Below are positions 22,698-35,538 of a stretch of 64,000 bases of DNA, piece after piece (position 1 is the stretch's first letter; each line of letters begins with the position of its first letter). The stretch covers positions 124,001 through 188,000 of the forward strand of contig JASVEC010000026.1 of the NCBI GenBank assembly GCA_030770535.1, given 5' to 3'. A program made the translations under genes and the position numbers. The notes below the pieces were generated by a model. That model had not been told where the DNA came from. It did no database searches and was given only the letters and a program-made list of their open reading frames with translations. This DNA comes from Batkoa obscura. Taxonomy: Eukaryota > Entomophthoromycota > Entomophthoromycetes > Entomophthorales > Batkoaceae.

Positions 22698-23735
22698 AAT
22701 CATATACAATATCTTAATCTATAAATTTGCTTTAAAAAAAAATTGACAGAAAATTGAAAAAATTAAAGGCATTTAATTGAATCAATTCTATCATAGTAAA
22801 AGTTTCAATTAATTTTTTTTAATTTAAAAAAATAAGTTAAAAATTATATTCTTTATTTGAAAATGTTAATTTAATATATAATTATAAAAACATTGATATT
22901 AAATAAAATAAATGTTAATTTTAGTCAACAGTTTTTTTATATTAAGTGCTATCAATTTATAATATTAAAAAAAATTTAGAATAAAAAAGCTATAAGGTTG
23001 TACAAAAGTTTAAATAACTTAATAACTTTTTATATAGGGACCACAGCTTTATAAAACTTGACATGATGATTTTAATATTAAGCTATTATATTGTTAAGTT
23101 TTATAAAGTTTTATCATATAATTGAATAGCTGTTAATCTATTTTTAAAAACACTATCCTCTATTATATTAGGTCTTTTTTTAAACATTATTTTAAATTAA
23201 TTTTCTTTAAAATATAAGGTATAATACACATAAAAAGAAGCATACGCCTTTGTTATAAAGTTTTTATAAACTGGCTTATAAAGAACTGTAAGTGAACGGC
23301 TTAATAAAATATATCATATACTGCTAAAAAAATTCACAAATCTAATCAAGTCAATTATTCATTGTTTGATCAGCCCATAGAAAGTAAAAAAGGTGTACTT
23401 TCACTTAATCAGAAAAATAAAAATATAAACTATAATCCAAAATTGTATTTTTTGAGTTTTTATTAAACTATATCTTTATTTCTTTTCCTGTACATCTCTT
23501 CTTTTATCCATATCTATTTATAATGTTATAGTCACTTTATAGCTTATTGAAGGATTTAAAATTTCTTTCTCTCAATAACTAGTTTTAAAAAAAACTTAAA
23601 TGGCACGTAACCAAGCTTTGAATTGTTAGGAATTGATTGGTTAATTCGAAAATTCTATGGTTGATGTTAAAATTAAATATTGAAAAAGTCAACATCAAAA
23701 ATTGATTTTTTATATAAATAATAAACTAAATAAAT
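22698..23735. other. Intergenic, upstream of the TenA-like gene
   Basis: About 1 kb, AT-rich, no supported frame; a promoter must lie in its last few hundred bases but no clear box is seen. Confidence 0.4.
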
Positions 23736-24595
23736 ATGACTACTGTCGAATGGGAAGGTAAATCCCTTGTCTACTCACCTCTATTCAATAGTAAAAATTA
23801 ATAACTTTTTAAAATAGACCCAGCTGAATCCCTTTGGACTTCCAACTCAAATTTAATCTCTCAAAACTTAAATTGTACATTCATCCAAGGTCTCCTTCTT
23901 GACTGTCAATCTCATCTTTCTTCCAGTACTCCCTCTTCTTCTTCCCCTACCCTTCCCCTCGATAAATACCTTGAATATCTCTCCCAAGACACATACTATT
24001 TACAAGTGTATGCTCGAGCCTATGCTTATGGATTAGCACAATGTGAAGAGTTTTCAGTAATTGAAAAAATCAAAGTATTATTAGATGGAGTGTTTGAAGA
24101 ATTAAAATATCACCAACTTTATTTGGGTAAATATGGGTTACAGGTAGCAAAGGAAATTAGTAAAGAAACGGGGAATTATGTTGATTTTTTGATAAATGTA
24201 GCGAAAGAACAACCGGTGCAAGCGTTGTTTGCAGCAGTAATTCCTTGTACCAGGTTATATTTGTATTTGGGTAAGTTGAGGAAGATATTTGTATTTCATT
24301 TTGGATTAATTTTGTTTTATTAGGTACTGAATTAAAATCGCAATTGAATATGGAATCATTACAATCCTTTGATAATCTTAATTTAGAAAGTAAAGAAAAA
24401 GTTGATAAAATTGAACTTTATTTTAACTGGATTCAAAAATATTCAAGTAATGGGTTGAGGAATGTTTGTCATCTTTTAGAAGGTTTATTTAACGATTTGA
24501 TTAAGAATGCAGATGAGGAGTTAGTAGAGTTATGTAAACAAAATTATAAAAAAGCATTGCAATTGGAGTTGGAATTTTTTGAACAAGTTAATTAA
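23736..24595 (+). CDS. TenA/THI-4 family protein (thiaminase II-like)
   Basis: Exons 23736..23757, 23818..24270 and 24324..24595 (introns 60 and 53 nt, all phases fit) give 248 residues. Family features: YLSQDTYYLQVYARAYAYGLA, the helix 1-2 motif; then AVIPCTRLYLYLG with the conserved active-site-type Cys after Pro; and YFNWIQKYSS near the C-terminus. TenA enzymes hydrolyse thiamin or amino-HMP in pyrimidine salvage. In many fungi this domain is the C-terminal part of Thi20-type fusions, but here it stands alone. A Ser/Pro-rich insert after QSHLSSS is unusual. First exon is only 22 nt, so the start rests on splice logic and on ATG context. Confidence 0.85.
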
Positions 24596-24897
24596 AGAAG
24601 AAATAAAAGGAATTGTTTTTATTATATGAATTTTTTTGGTTTATTATATTTAGTTAATTAACATTTTATTTCAATAAAAAAAGATTCAAAAATTAAAAAA
24701 AATACTATAAACTGATATTATCTTGATGTAAACCAATTATCCTAGTATGCCCAAAGTACTCTTATTGAACTCCAAAAGAACTAATGACTCAATTATAGTT
24801 CATTATCACATCTCAAAGTTTCTCTTCCATTAATCTTTACAACCATTCCCTAAAAAAAACTTTATTAGCACAAAATCTTTAGCCTCTAATTCCACTT

Positions 24898-26974
24898 TCA
24901 CTTACCACATAAGTTTTTAAAACCCATAGTAGCTGGTTTAATTTGATACTTTGTATTATTAATAAATTCACATTCCCAAGCATGGTATCTAGCGAAATCT
25001 AATTTAGACGAACAAATTGGAAATTGAGGTGCTTCTCTTTTATAAATTTCTCTTAATGGTAGACTCAATACTTTTAAATCTTGATCTAAAAGGTTCAAGT
25101 TTCTACATTTTACTACCGCTTTTAAAGCATGAAAAGCAGCCATTGGAATGGTCCAATCACTTGCTTCACGTATTCCCCAATATGGGTGACGTGATCCTGT
25201 ATATATTTCATATTGTCGATAATCGAGAAGTTGGATAATGTTTTGACAACTTTTTAAGCATGTGGTTTGATAGTATGTTAATTTGGGACTATTGATTTGG
25301 GATACTACAAAAGCATCCATAATGGGTTCAACTAAATCAATTAATAATGTGTTTTTGATTAAGACTAATAAATAATCCGACATTGGTAAAGGGTAGTTAT
25401 TGTTATTGTTAGTTGTTTCTTCACTATTTGTATCACTACTACTACCGTTACTATCACTACTACTATTATTGTCTTGTTGATTATTCATATTAACGGTCAT
25501 TAATTGTTTAATTATTAACTCATCATCAAAAGCATATAATTGATTTAATTGATTAATATTTAATAATATAATTCTCTCATAATTCTGTAGGGATATCTCT
25601 TGATTAGTGTATAAATGACTTAACTTATTGCAAATATGTAAAATAGATATTGTCTTTGTTAATTTGCAACAATTTTTCATTCTTTTTTCTGCTAATAATT
25701 CTTCTTTACTCAGGTTTACACTCTCCTTCCATTCGATAGGCAATTCAATCATCTTTAAATCATCTTTACTTGTATTATTAAAGATACTTGGTTTGTTGAT
25801 AAAACAAGAAATTAATAAATCATATAATATAATAATTGCTTGTATTGTTTTGACTTCATAAAATTGAATTAAACCCATAGGATGACTATCTAACTTATTA
25901 TTGCTTAGTGCAATTTCATTCAAATGAATCATTTGACTCAATTTAGTAATTTCCATAATTCGATTATAGGCTAAGGCCTGTCCCATATTAATAAATTCCA
26001 TTGATAATAGTAATAAATTGGCTTGTATAAATCGTAATTGATCTTCGAAACACAATTGAAATGGACTTTGATTTAATATTTCTTTACATTTTAGATATAA
26101 TGGATCTTCGAATAAGGGTGGTAATTCTTGATTATTAAATTGTTGTGTCGCCATTTTGTTCCAATTTTTATCAAAGTTAATAATTCCACTATCTATTCAA
26201 TAGTTTATATTTAATATTATTATATTATGCTATATTATGTTATATTTTACCTCTTAAATAAACATACTTTGAATGTCTCAATACCTTTAGTGAAATAACG
26301 GTCAATAGAGGGGAAGGAATACCTTGTTTTTCTTTTTCTTTTTCATATAATATATGTTCTTCCGTAATAAAAGGATAAAAATCCATGTGTAAATCGATAA
26401 ATAATTTAGATACATCATTTTTGAAATTATCTAGAGATAAGCTATCTTGTATTTTAAAATTAAAACTAAATGAATTATTTAATATTATCATCTCTTTTAA
26501 ACTTTGTATATTTAACTTAATATATTCGATTTCTATTTTTTTAATAGCTTCCTTATCTTTCACTGTGTTATTATCTTTAGGTACTAACATAGATAAATTA
26601 GGTACTAACATTTTTGTATTTGCTTCTCCACTTAGTTTAATATATTTATCCGAAAAGTTGACTACTGGTGTCAGTTGTAATTGATTTAATAAAGCTAAAT
26701 CTGGGTCTTCATCCTTAGGTGTTAATAATTCTTCCGTATCCAATTGATAATCGATTAAGTTTAAATTCTTTGCCATGTTAAATAATTGGTTTAATCTCTT
26801 TCCTAGTACTCTTACTCGTTGTCGATCAAATTGTACTCTTTCTTCACCTTTAGCATTCAATTTAATTGGGGAATAATCACATATCAGGTTTAAATCAATA
26901 CAACGACTACATTTCGGTTTATTTTTACTACATCTTTTCTTGCTCCGACGGCAATTTAAACAATTTTTGATCAT
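24898..26974 (-). CDS. Zn2Cys6 fungal transcription factor (paralogue A)
   Basis: Exons 26974..26251 and 26192..24898 (intron 58 nt, GT..AG) give 672 residues. The N-terminal binuclear zinc cluster is complete: C-x2-C-x6-C (CLNCRRSKKRC), then CSRC and ICDY, followed by a linker and a putative coiled segment. The rest resembles the fungal-specific regulatory (middle homology) region, with FYPFITEEH just before the conserved RG splice junction. A Ser/Asn/Thr-rich patch lies around genomic 25400-25470. The intron sits at exactly the same place as in paralogue B at 31782. Target genes are unknown; TenA and the Ig-like gene are neighbours. Confidence 0.88.
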
Positions 26975-27630
26975 TTTTCTTTGTTGTCTTTGTTGTTCCT
27001 ATAAAGTGGAGTTGAAGCTCTTAAGAAATTAATAAATTTAATATTCAATTGAATTATTAATCCATTTTGAATCATGAACTTATTTAGCATGGATTGAAGG
27101 TTGAGGTGATGTTAGATTGGGTTGTAGCCTATAAAATTGTGTTTATTTTTAGTGGAAAAAGACTATTCGCTGCCAAAAATTTAGTCTTGATTATGAAAAC
27201 GGATATGATTTTTGATCAAATTATTGACGCTTTTAAAGCACTCTTTTAGGGTACTTATACTACTCAAATCACTTTTTAAAATAACAATATAATTATTATA
27301 CAATTAAAGGGCATTCAATAACTAATGCAGCATTGACAAATGTAATAATACTAATTTATGGTATTGTTATCTTCCTAGAACAATGCTAAATTTAAAATAA
27401 ATGCTTATGTAATTGGTTTGGAAATTGAAAACTATTTTTGCAAACATTGACAAACTTAATTTCCCCACCTTTGCGTAGTTTGAGGGAATAATAGTCAACC
27501 AATGAAATCATCTGCTGATATTATAATTTTAGTTGTTAATCTAAATTCATAAAAGTTAAATTAAGATTTAGTTTTTTTTCACAGACTTTTTTTTAATAGA
27601 AAGATGAACATTAATAAATTATATGATAGG
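26975..27630. other. Shared spacer between TF A and the Ig-like gene
   Basis: Divergent promoter region of about 650 bp; an ATG at 27604 could start the next gene but is blocked by a stop unless spliced. Confidence 0.35.
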
Positions 27631-29429
27631 TAGGTCAATTGAGAAGAGCAGAAAGGATCTGGGATCTTGATTCAGATAGTAGAGAACTTGATACGTAAAT
27701 GCTATATGGATTTGCTTATTATTTTTTATTTCTTTAGTATCATCAATAATGCAATTGAAAGTAAGTTAAATTATGAACAAGGGTTAGAGCAAGAATCGTT
27801 TTATCGGCTGGATGAAATATTGAAAACCATTCAAGTGTTAAGGGATTTTAAAGTCAAATTTGATAATTTGGTGAGTTTATTTATCTAAATATCGATGGAA
27901 GGGATAACAAGATGAATGATTAAACTAATTTTTATCTAGAATTTATTTGAAGAAATGAAACAATTAGATTTAAGTTTAGAGTTGGGAAATAATAAAAATA
28001 CATATCTAAATAAAGAATTGAGTTTTAATAATAAAGTAACACTTTTATAGGCTGTAGTTTGTTTGGTATATTTAAATTTTATTTTTTGTCTAGATGAAAA
28101 ACTACTCAAGGGAAAATGCAGATGATAACAATAATGATAATAACGACCCAAAAACTACATTGGATAATACATTAACAGTAAAATATACTAATAGTTGTAT
28201 AACAATAATTTAATGTTTTTTATTAAGGATCAATTTATTAATCTAATAGTTAATAATAACACCAATTCAACAAGAGTATATAAAAGAAATTCCATATTGC
28301 CAATGATGCAACAAAGATTGGATAAATTATTTTTTAGTTATTTACAAAAAGTTTGTAATGATAGTAATATTTCATATATTATATTATTATATTAATTAGT
28401 TCTTACTTTATTTTCTTATTATCTATTTAGAATATATTAAAGACGATAAAGGAGAATTAATGTAAGTTTATTATTATTGTTGAGCATGAGTTGTTGATTT
28501 AATTTTTTACAAAGTCATCAATTAGTACGAATAAAAAAGAAAGAATTACGCTCAGATGATTATATCCCATTTAAATTTCGAATATCACCTTTTAGTAATG
28601 GATTTATGACTGAAATAAGAGAACATGGAATCAATGAAGCGAGTCTAGATTATTCAAAAATCAAATTATATCTCTGGAATCAACCATACATCTGTCGATT
28701 TAATTCTGAAGGACGAAAAAGTAAAACAAAAGGCACCCACATATGGACTATTGAAGCTAAACACCTTCCAGATGGCTTATGGAAATTTAAAAAATTTCAA
28801 CGAAAAATAGTGGAACCTTTACCAAGAGTGGCTTATATTGGTTTAAAATATGTTTGGTACCCAAAGATTTGGGATCCCCAAATACAGAGTAAGTAAAAAT
28901 TGATATTAAACTTATAAATAGTAAAAGAAATAGGGTTTTGTTAATGAAGGTATTTTAGAACCTAAAGCAGCCTTCTCTTCCCCTTGGTTACCAGATTGGT
29001 TAAGGTGGGAAAATAACTGTTTAACGGGGACTCCAGGACTAAATGATAAAAGTTGTGAAATATCAGCGGTGGCACAATACCAACAAGAAGATAAAAGTAG
29101 GTCCATATATGCATATTATCTAAATAAAACACTAATAATAATAATAATATTTATTTAATTTAGCTTATAGTATCTCAGTGAAATTTTTTTTAGCTGTAGC
29201 TCGATTAGATGGTTTAGAAATCAATAGTAGTACAACGAGTAATGAAATATCCATGGGCAATTGTAATCATTCATTAGATGTTATATTTAATAATTATTTT
29301 TCAGTGGGAAATACAATGGGACAAAATTTAAATAATATGGATTTAAGTAATAGTAATAATAGGGATATAAATGAGAATTCATTGAGTTTAAATCCAAATG
29401 AAAATTTATTCATTACTGAAGAGTTTTAA
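27631..29429 (+). CDS. Many-exon gene with a putative Ig-like (He_PIG-type) motif; start unresolved
   Basis: Exons seen: (about 27631)..27694, 27738..27870, 27940..28035, 28094..28177, 28228..28363, 28431..28461, 28515..28888, 28950..29096, 29164..29429; all junctions keep frame from 27738 on. The N-terminal half is helical and Asn-rich. The centre holds a conserved-looking block (YIPFKFRISPFSNGF, LWNQPYICRF, GTHIWTIEAKHLPDG, RVAYIGLKYVW). Next comes PWLPDWLRWENNCLTGTPG, which matches the W-L-x(n)-L-x-GTP pattern of He_PIG/cadherin-like Ig folds. No signal peptide was found. The initiator ATG is not settled. Function unknown. Confidence 0.65.
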
Positions 29430-29853
29430 TAAAAAAATAAGGAAAGGGAGAAAAAAAGGAAAAAAGAAAGAACATAGGAGGATGTAAGTTAAAAAATTTA
29501 TATTAGAAGTTTAACAATAAAGTATAAAAGTGGATGAGTTTTGAGAGAGTATCGAATTTAATAACAATAATAATTTATTTATTAATGTTGTAATATTTAT
29601 CGTTTTTGATTATAGTTATTAGAATAATTAGTGAATATTTGAGGAATTATAATATTTAAAAAGTTGGAAGATTTAATTACGTTGAATTCAATTGCTTTCT
29701 TGTTGTATTGAGATTGTTATGCTATTTTAAATAAATGGAATTATTTTTAAGAAAAATATTTTGATTAAATATATATGATTCATTAGATTTAATTACCTCC
29801 CACTTAATAAAAGAAATCGCATAATAAACTCATTTCATATCTCAAATAAATGC
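29430..29853. other. Convergent 3' spacer
   Basis: AT-rich; holds the 3' ends of the Ig-like gene and of TF B. No frame. Confidence 0.4.
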
Positions 29854-31782
29854 TCAGTTTTTTAAATCTTTATTACTAATTCTCTTCTGTTTATCTCTTT
29901 TTAAAAATTGGGAATACCATTCATCAAACAATGAAAAATTAATATAATTAAAACAACAAGCATATTGAATTACATTTTGATGATAGCAATTAATCAAAGG
30001 TACAACTAATATTTGTAAATTCAATTTAATAAAATTTAATTTTTTACATTGAAATAACACACGAATGCTGTGAAATAGTGCTATAGTTATAGACCAATCA
30101 AAGATTTCTAAATAATTACTGGAGTAGCTGATAGTAGGAGTAATGTTAGAGGTAGGAACACTAGTGTTGTCAAATATTAATTGAATTAAATTTAATGCAG
30201 AAGATAAATAATGATATTTATAAAATTCTAAATTAACATTCATCATATTAATAATAATAAAAATTTCTAATAAAAAATCCATTAAATAAATTATTATGAT
30301 GTTTTTAATTAACAAACAACCAATCAATTGATTTTTATAAATATGATTTTTATTATTAGTTATTATTGATAACTCTTTGTCATTAAATAAGTTAAAATTT
30401 TTATCTAATAAATTATTTGTTTCCAATTCATATTGTTGTAATGTTAATTGTTTTAATTTATACTTTTGATTTAATTGATTTGTTTCTTTTAATAAATATA
30501 ATCCATTTAACAATTTGAAATTTAATAACATTTGATTAAACATTACTTCCTGTTCATCTAAAAGTTCCAGACTCTTCCTATATTCTAGAACAATCTCTTG
30601 ATTTTTATTATTCAAATTGATATTCCTTTGAACTGATAAATATAAAACAAACCCAAATTCAAATTCAAATATAATTAAAGTATCATATAATAATTTCATT
30701 TCAATTAATAATTCAAAACTTATCAAAGTAGAAGAAACATATTCTTTTAATTCATCTAATTTTAATATTTGTATTAATTTAAAACATATTATTAATCTTA
30801 ATTTCGATTCCATTATCAAATCTTGAGAGTGTTCAATATAACTTAATAATAAATTGCTTTGTAAATAGGTTAAGTTTTGATTCAACTTATGAATGTCCTT
30901 ATCATTATCTTTAAAACTAAATAAATCATCCGATGTATTTGTGTTTTCTATTTTCATTCTATTTTTAATAATTATATATAACGGATCTTTTTTTAATAGG
31001 ATATATTCTTTCGCTTGTCTGTTAATACATACTTGACTCGATTGAATATCCCATTTTATATACCCTTGTTCTAAGATTATTATTAATATAAATAATATAT
31101 AAAAAATAAAATAAAAATAATTCTTACCTCGAAAATAAATAAATTGTAAATGTCTAAGAACTTTCAATAAAATCACTGATAACAAAATTGAATTATATCC
31201 CTCTACTTCATTTTCTTTTCTCATTTCAAATTCAATCCTACGTCTTGTTATAAATGGATAGAATGATAAATGATGGTTTAAAAATAGTTCAAATAATATA
31301 CTTTTCAATGTCTTATGATTCATTTCTCTGGTCAACTTCATCTCATAACTTTCCATCCTTTTTAAAATACTTCTTATAATTGGTTGGTTAAAACTTAACA
31401 TAGCTTCTTTGACATATTTATCTAATAAATCCTTAATACTTTTCTTTTCTGTTCTTTTTATAGCGAAATTCCATCCTTTCCCAACTTTCTTTTTTTTCTT
31501 GTGTCCACCATCAATCATATATGTCTCTTTACATCCATTCTTCTTCTTCTTCCTCTCTCTTATCAACAACCCAATCATCCATTCCAACATATTCATTCTT
31601 TTCACTATTTTCGCTATTTTAATACCATCATTCCAACTTTCTTGTCTTTTTAACATTAATACTTCTTCTTCCATAGTGTTATAACTACAAATCAAATCAT
31701 TTTTATTACAGCGACCACATATTGGGTGTTCTCGTGTACATTTTTTTTTAGATAATCGACATGGAACACAGGTTTTGATCAT
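29854..31782 (-). CDS. Zn2Cys6 fungal transcription factor (paralogue B)
   Basis: Exons 31782..31128 and 31070..29854 (623 residues). Zinc cluster: CVPCRLSKKKC, CGRC, ICSY. It shares with paralogue A the start MIK-x-C, the FYPFIT block, the LKVLRH...RG junction and a C-terminal H-x-x-K-x-L region. The 57-nt intron (31127..31071) is a multiple of three without stop, so an unspliced message would stay open and insert 19 hydrophobic residues. Splicing makes the sequence align with paralogue A, so I take the spliced form. A Lys-rich patch (KKKKK, about residues 90-95) may be a nuclear signal. Paralogue pair likely arose by local duplication around the Ig-like gene. Confidence 0.85.
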   Translation of the reverse strand: MIKTCVPCRLSKKKCTREHPICGRCNKNDLICSYNTMEEEVLMLKRQESWNDGIKIAKIVKRMNMLEWMIGLLIRERKKKKNGCKETYMIDGGHKKKKKVGKGWNFAIKRTEKKSIKDLLDKYVKEAMLSFNQPIIRSILKRMESYEMKLTREMNHKTLKSILFELFLNHHLSFYPFITRRRIEFEMRKENEVEGYNSILLSVILLKVLRHLQFIYFRGKNYFYFIFYILFILIIILEQGYIKWDIQSSQVCINRQAKEYILLKKDPLYIIIKNRMKIENTNTSDDLFSFKDNDKDIHKLNQNLTYLQSNLLLSYIEHSQDLIMESKLRLIICFKLIQILKLDELKEYVSSTLISFELLIEMKLLYDTLIIFEFEFGFVLYLSVQRNINLNNKNQEIVLEYRKSLELLDEQEVMFNQMLLNFKLLNGLYLLKETNQLNQKYKLKQLTLQQYELETNNLLDKNFNLFNDKELSIITNNKNHIYKNQLIGCLLIKNIIIIYLMDFLLEIFIIINMMNVNLEFYKYHYLSSALNLIQLIFDNTSVPTSNITPTISYSSNYLEIFDWSITIALFHSIRVLFQCKKLNFIKLNLQILVVPLINCYHQNVIQYACCFNYINFSLFDEWYSQFLKRDKQKRISNKDLKN

Positions 31783-32329
31783 TTATAAATAAAGATAAAA
31801 TGAATTGAGCGTATGTATCTGAATTTAGTTATTGTAAAAATAAATTTATTATTATGTATCTAAGTTTGGTTATTGTGTATGTGGATTGGTTTATTGTATG
31901 CTGTCCAAGTGGGAAAAATTAATGATTCAATTAAGGATAATAATAAAATAAAAAAGCGATTATTGACATTAAACTTTTTTTTGAAGTTCCCATTTTATTT
32001 ATATTTTGGTTGAATTCCAAAAGCATTTGGAATAAAAGGTGTAAGAAATGGGAATATTGATTTTTTATAGCATAAAAAGCACTAAAAGCTAAAAGCACTA
32101 AAAGCATACAAATACAGCAATAAATAAGATTTCGATATAAAAACCTTGTTTTTGATATAACTTATTGGATATTACATCTAACAAGCACTATTTCAAACCG
32201 ACCCAAATGTCTTTAATTGACCTATTTGGGTTGATTTTGTTTTAACTAATATTCTATCAGTTCTCAACTATATGATTTCAAACGAAAGAGACTGACAGAA
32301 TGGTCCTCAAATATTATTATTATAGAATA
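31783..32329. other. Promoter side of TF B, no gene seen
   Basis: Contains short tandem 'aaaagcactaaaagc' copies near 32085-32110; otherwise plain AT-rich DNA. Confidence 0.4.
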
Positions 32330-32600
32330 GTTTTTAAAAATAACATAAAAATAATATAAAAATATAGCTAAAAAACAAAAATAAGTTTATCATACTAAAT
32401 GCAATAAGATTCAGAAAAAAGTTATAATATCAAAAAGTTCTTCTTATACTCTACATTAGATTGCTGTATATAAAAAGCATGATTCTAATTCTAATTCTAA
32501 TTCCTCATTATAACTACCAAGTATAAACATCAAATATAAAAATAACATCTTTTACAATTAAAAAGTGAAAGTTTTTATAACAAATCTAAATAAAAAAAAC
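32330..32600 (+). mobile_element. Decayed LTR fragment, family A (fossil)
   Basis: Order of blocks matches the solo LTRs: a TATACTC run, a TATATAAAA stretch, ACTACCAAGTATAAACATC and ACAAATC. It is far more AT-drifted than the other copies, so older. Confidence 0.5.
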
Positions 32601-34073
32601 TTCAAATCAACTATATATGAATTTGAAATATATTAAACCTTAATAGCAAAATTATTAGTTTGATTAGATTTATTATATAAATTATAGTTAATTTGATTAT
32701 AAAAATATCATCATTTTTATAAACAATTTAAATAATTATTATAACATAATTAATTATAAAGCTAATAAAACAATATTTTATAAAATAAAAATAAAAATAA
32801 AATAAATAAATAAAAAATCAAAGTAGTAAGATTAATAAGAAACTTAAATATATTAAAAGCGATAACAAAATTATTAATTAAAAATAGAATAAAAAATAGT
32901 AATAAAAAATAAAGTAAATTAAAAATAAAAATTGTGAATAAAAAACAAATAATCAATATATATAAAATAAATTAATAAATTCGAGCTATTTTTTTATAAT
33001 AATTATTTTAAATAAAATAACAAAATAACATTAATAAAACAGATAAATTTAAAACCAATAAAAAGTATATTATTTGATTTATTTTTGAATCAAAGATATA
33101 TAAAGTAATATATTTAATTAAATTAAATATATATTAACAAGTAAATAAAGAACTATATTATATCTATAAAAAAAACTTATTTAATAATAAAAAATAAAAT
33201 AAAATAAAATAAAGATATAATTTAAATAATTTACATACTTCTAAAATTTAAATTCAAGTTATTATAAAGCTTGATATAAAGGTTTAATGTAAAAAACCAG
33301 ATATAAAATATATTATAAAATAGCCTATAATATATATAAAATTATCATTTATAATTACATATTTATTAATAATAATATTTTTAATAAAAGTTCAAAATAT
33401 AAAAATAATATTAATAAATTAAAAATAAGTTTTAATATAGCTATATTTATTTAATATTAAAAAGTAAAATACAGATTAAAAATTATTCTATACTAATTTT
33501 AGTTATATATCTAAAAGCATTTGATTTTATCTGGATTTGGCTTCTATAAAATTAACACTGCATTAAAACTTAAATTTTAACTTAAGCTTAGATTTTAAAA
33601 AGTTAGCAATTATAAAAATATAGCATTAAATTTAATTTTTATTCAATTACACTTATAAAATTTCATATTTGTTTATAAAATAATTTAAAAAAACATATTC
33701 TGTTTATTTTAATAAGCTTTAAATTTAAAATTTTTAAAAAATATTAATTTTAATTAATGAAAATCAAGGGATTATATTAAGATATAAAAAAAAATGAAAT
33801 AAACAGAAGGTAATGTTTAATTAAATTTAATTAAATTATAACAATTAATATTATAATAATATAGATTGAAAACAAATAAAATATCAAAAAGTATCATATA
33901 AATCAAGTATTTGCATTGTTATTAACTGAAAATATTATAATAACCTATTTAATAAGTTTTATATTAAATAGTTTTGTAATAAATCAATTTTCAAATTGTT
34001 TTTTTTATTAATAATATTATTTATCTTCAATATTAAATTTAATTCGACTCATTTTTAATAACAATGATATTCC
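32601..34073. other. Extremely AT-rich desert
   Basis: About 1.5 kb that is almost only A and T with short tandem AATAA/TTATA units; no gene. Probably decayed repeats. Confidence 0.5.
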
Positions 34074-34538
34074 TGTGAAAGTTGATACTTAGTGGTCGAA
34101 GTTAAAAGCTACTCTTGCTTAATTAACTTGCCTTGAGTCGAAGGGTCTTAGTTTATGTAACTAAGGTAGACTTAACTTAATAGAAATAGTATGTAGTAAG
34201 CTACGAATTATGTAAACAAATACAATGGAAGATACTACTATAAAATCTATATCAGATGTTGTCAGAAAGACTTAGTGACTTTATTAATGATACGTTATCA
34301 GGGAGTAATCCAATTAAAAAAGTCTCGAGTTATCATATTGAAGAATCTCTTTTATACTCCAATAAGTATGGATATCAAAACGAGAAGATAATATTCTTTG
34401 CAATATGAAGTTAGAAATTCTCGCAGCAAATCAAAATAAGGGACTCGGACTTGGTTGTGTTTGAACTTGAGAACACAACAACTTAAATGATTGTTGTGTT
34501 ATAATCAATCCGAGAGCTAAATAAACCAATATTTCACA
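34074..34538 (+). mobile_element. Solo LTR, family A (fossil)
   Basis: TGTGAAAGTTG...AATATTTCACA, about 465 bp, with TTCC on both sides; no internal region. Confidence 0.8.
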
Positions 34539-35538
34539 TTCCCATCTCCAACACTAAGCTTACCCCTGCACTCTCAGGTTATATCAATTCATTGAAACCT
34601 TTTGATTAGCCCATTACCATAGCTTTATTTTATATTAATCATATTTTATTTGAATGTCAAAAATATTCATTTATTAAGTTAAACATTCAAATTTAATTAT
34701 ACTATTAACTCATATTTACTATAAAAATACAATTTAATGACTATTGTTGTAATTATATGAATTTTTCAATAAGAAGGAAAAAGAAAGGAAGGAGAAGATG
34801 AAAGACAAAATTGACAATAATAAAAGTTCAATTTTTAAAAAAGTGTTTTGGTTAGTTGTTAGTGAAATGTAAATGTTTATTAGTATTTATTCAAGCTTTA
34901 TGTCTATAGAGCAAATTTTTCTTTTTTTTGTCATTTTATCGTTTTGTCTTTGATGTTGAAATGTTCAAAGTAGAACTTACTTGAAAGCAAGCGTATAAAC
35001 TTCTGTCAATACCAATAATTAAATCACCTACTTTTTGAAGTCTAATGCTATAATTTAATAAGATTTAATAGATGAATGCATTCTGATGAATGATGTAAAG
35101 AAGACTAATATCCAAGTTATTACTAAAATGGATGACGTATATATTAAATACGAAAATAAAATATAGTGAATTAATTCATTTTATGCTCATATAAAGTATA
35201 TAAACAATTAAATTACTTCCTCTGAAATCTTTTTTATTGAAAGTTTTAATTTATTTTCTAAAACTATGCCTCTAAATCATAGTTACGTTAATTTAGTTCA
35301 AAGTTCAAAGTATAGCTTTTACCTTACACTTGATTAAAGAGGCTTTAAAACTTTTCATTACCATTAGTCAAGTGTCAAGATACCTTGTCTTACCTTATGT
35401 TAACTTATTACTTGGTACATCACTCGGTTTAATAACTTCAGAGCCCTTACAACTTTCATTTTCAGATCTGTCAATTTCAGCATGAATGTTAGTATTTATT
35501 TGTTCATTTTTAATCGCTGTTGAATGAAAAAATTGCTA
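34539..35538. other. Intergenic, no gene seen
   Basis: About 1 kb without a supported frame, between LTR and MITE. Confidence 0.4.

Noticed and set aside
29178-29429. The 83-codon frame as an independent gene
   Set aside because: It is the last exon of the Ig-like gene; the intron at 29097-29163 joins it in frame.
31409-31684. Plus-strand frame within TF B
   Set aside because: Antisense shadow of the Lys-rich N-terminal region of the zinc-cluster protein.
32762-32956. 64-codon minus frame in the AT desert
   Set aside because: Only Leu/Ile/Phe/Asn codons, as expected from AT-only DNA.
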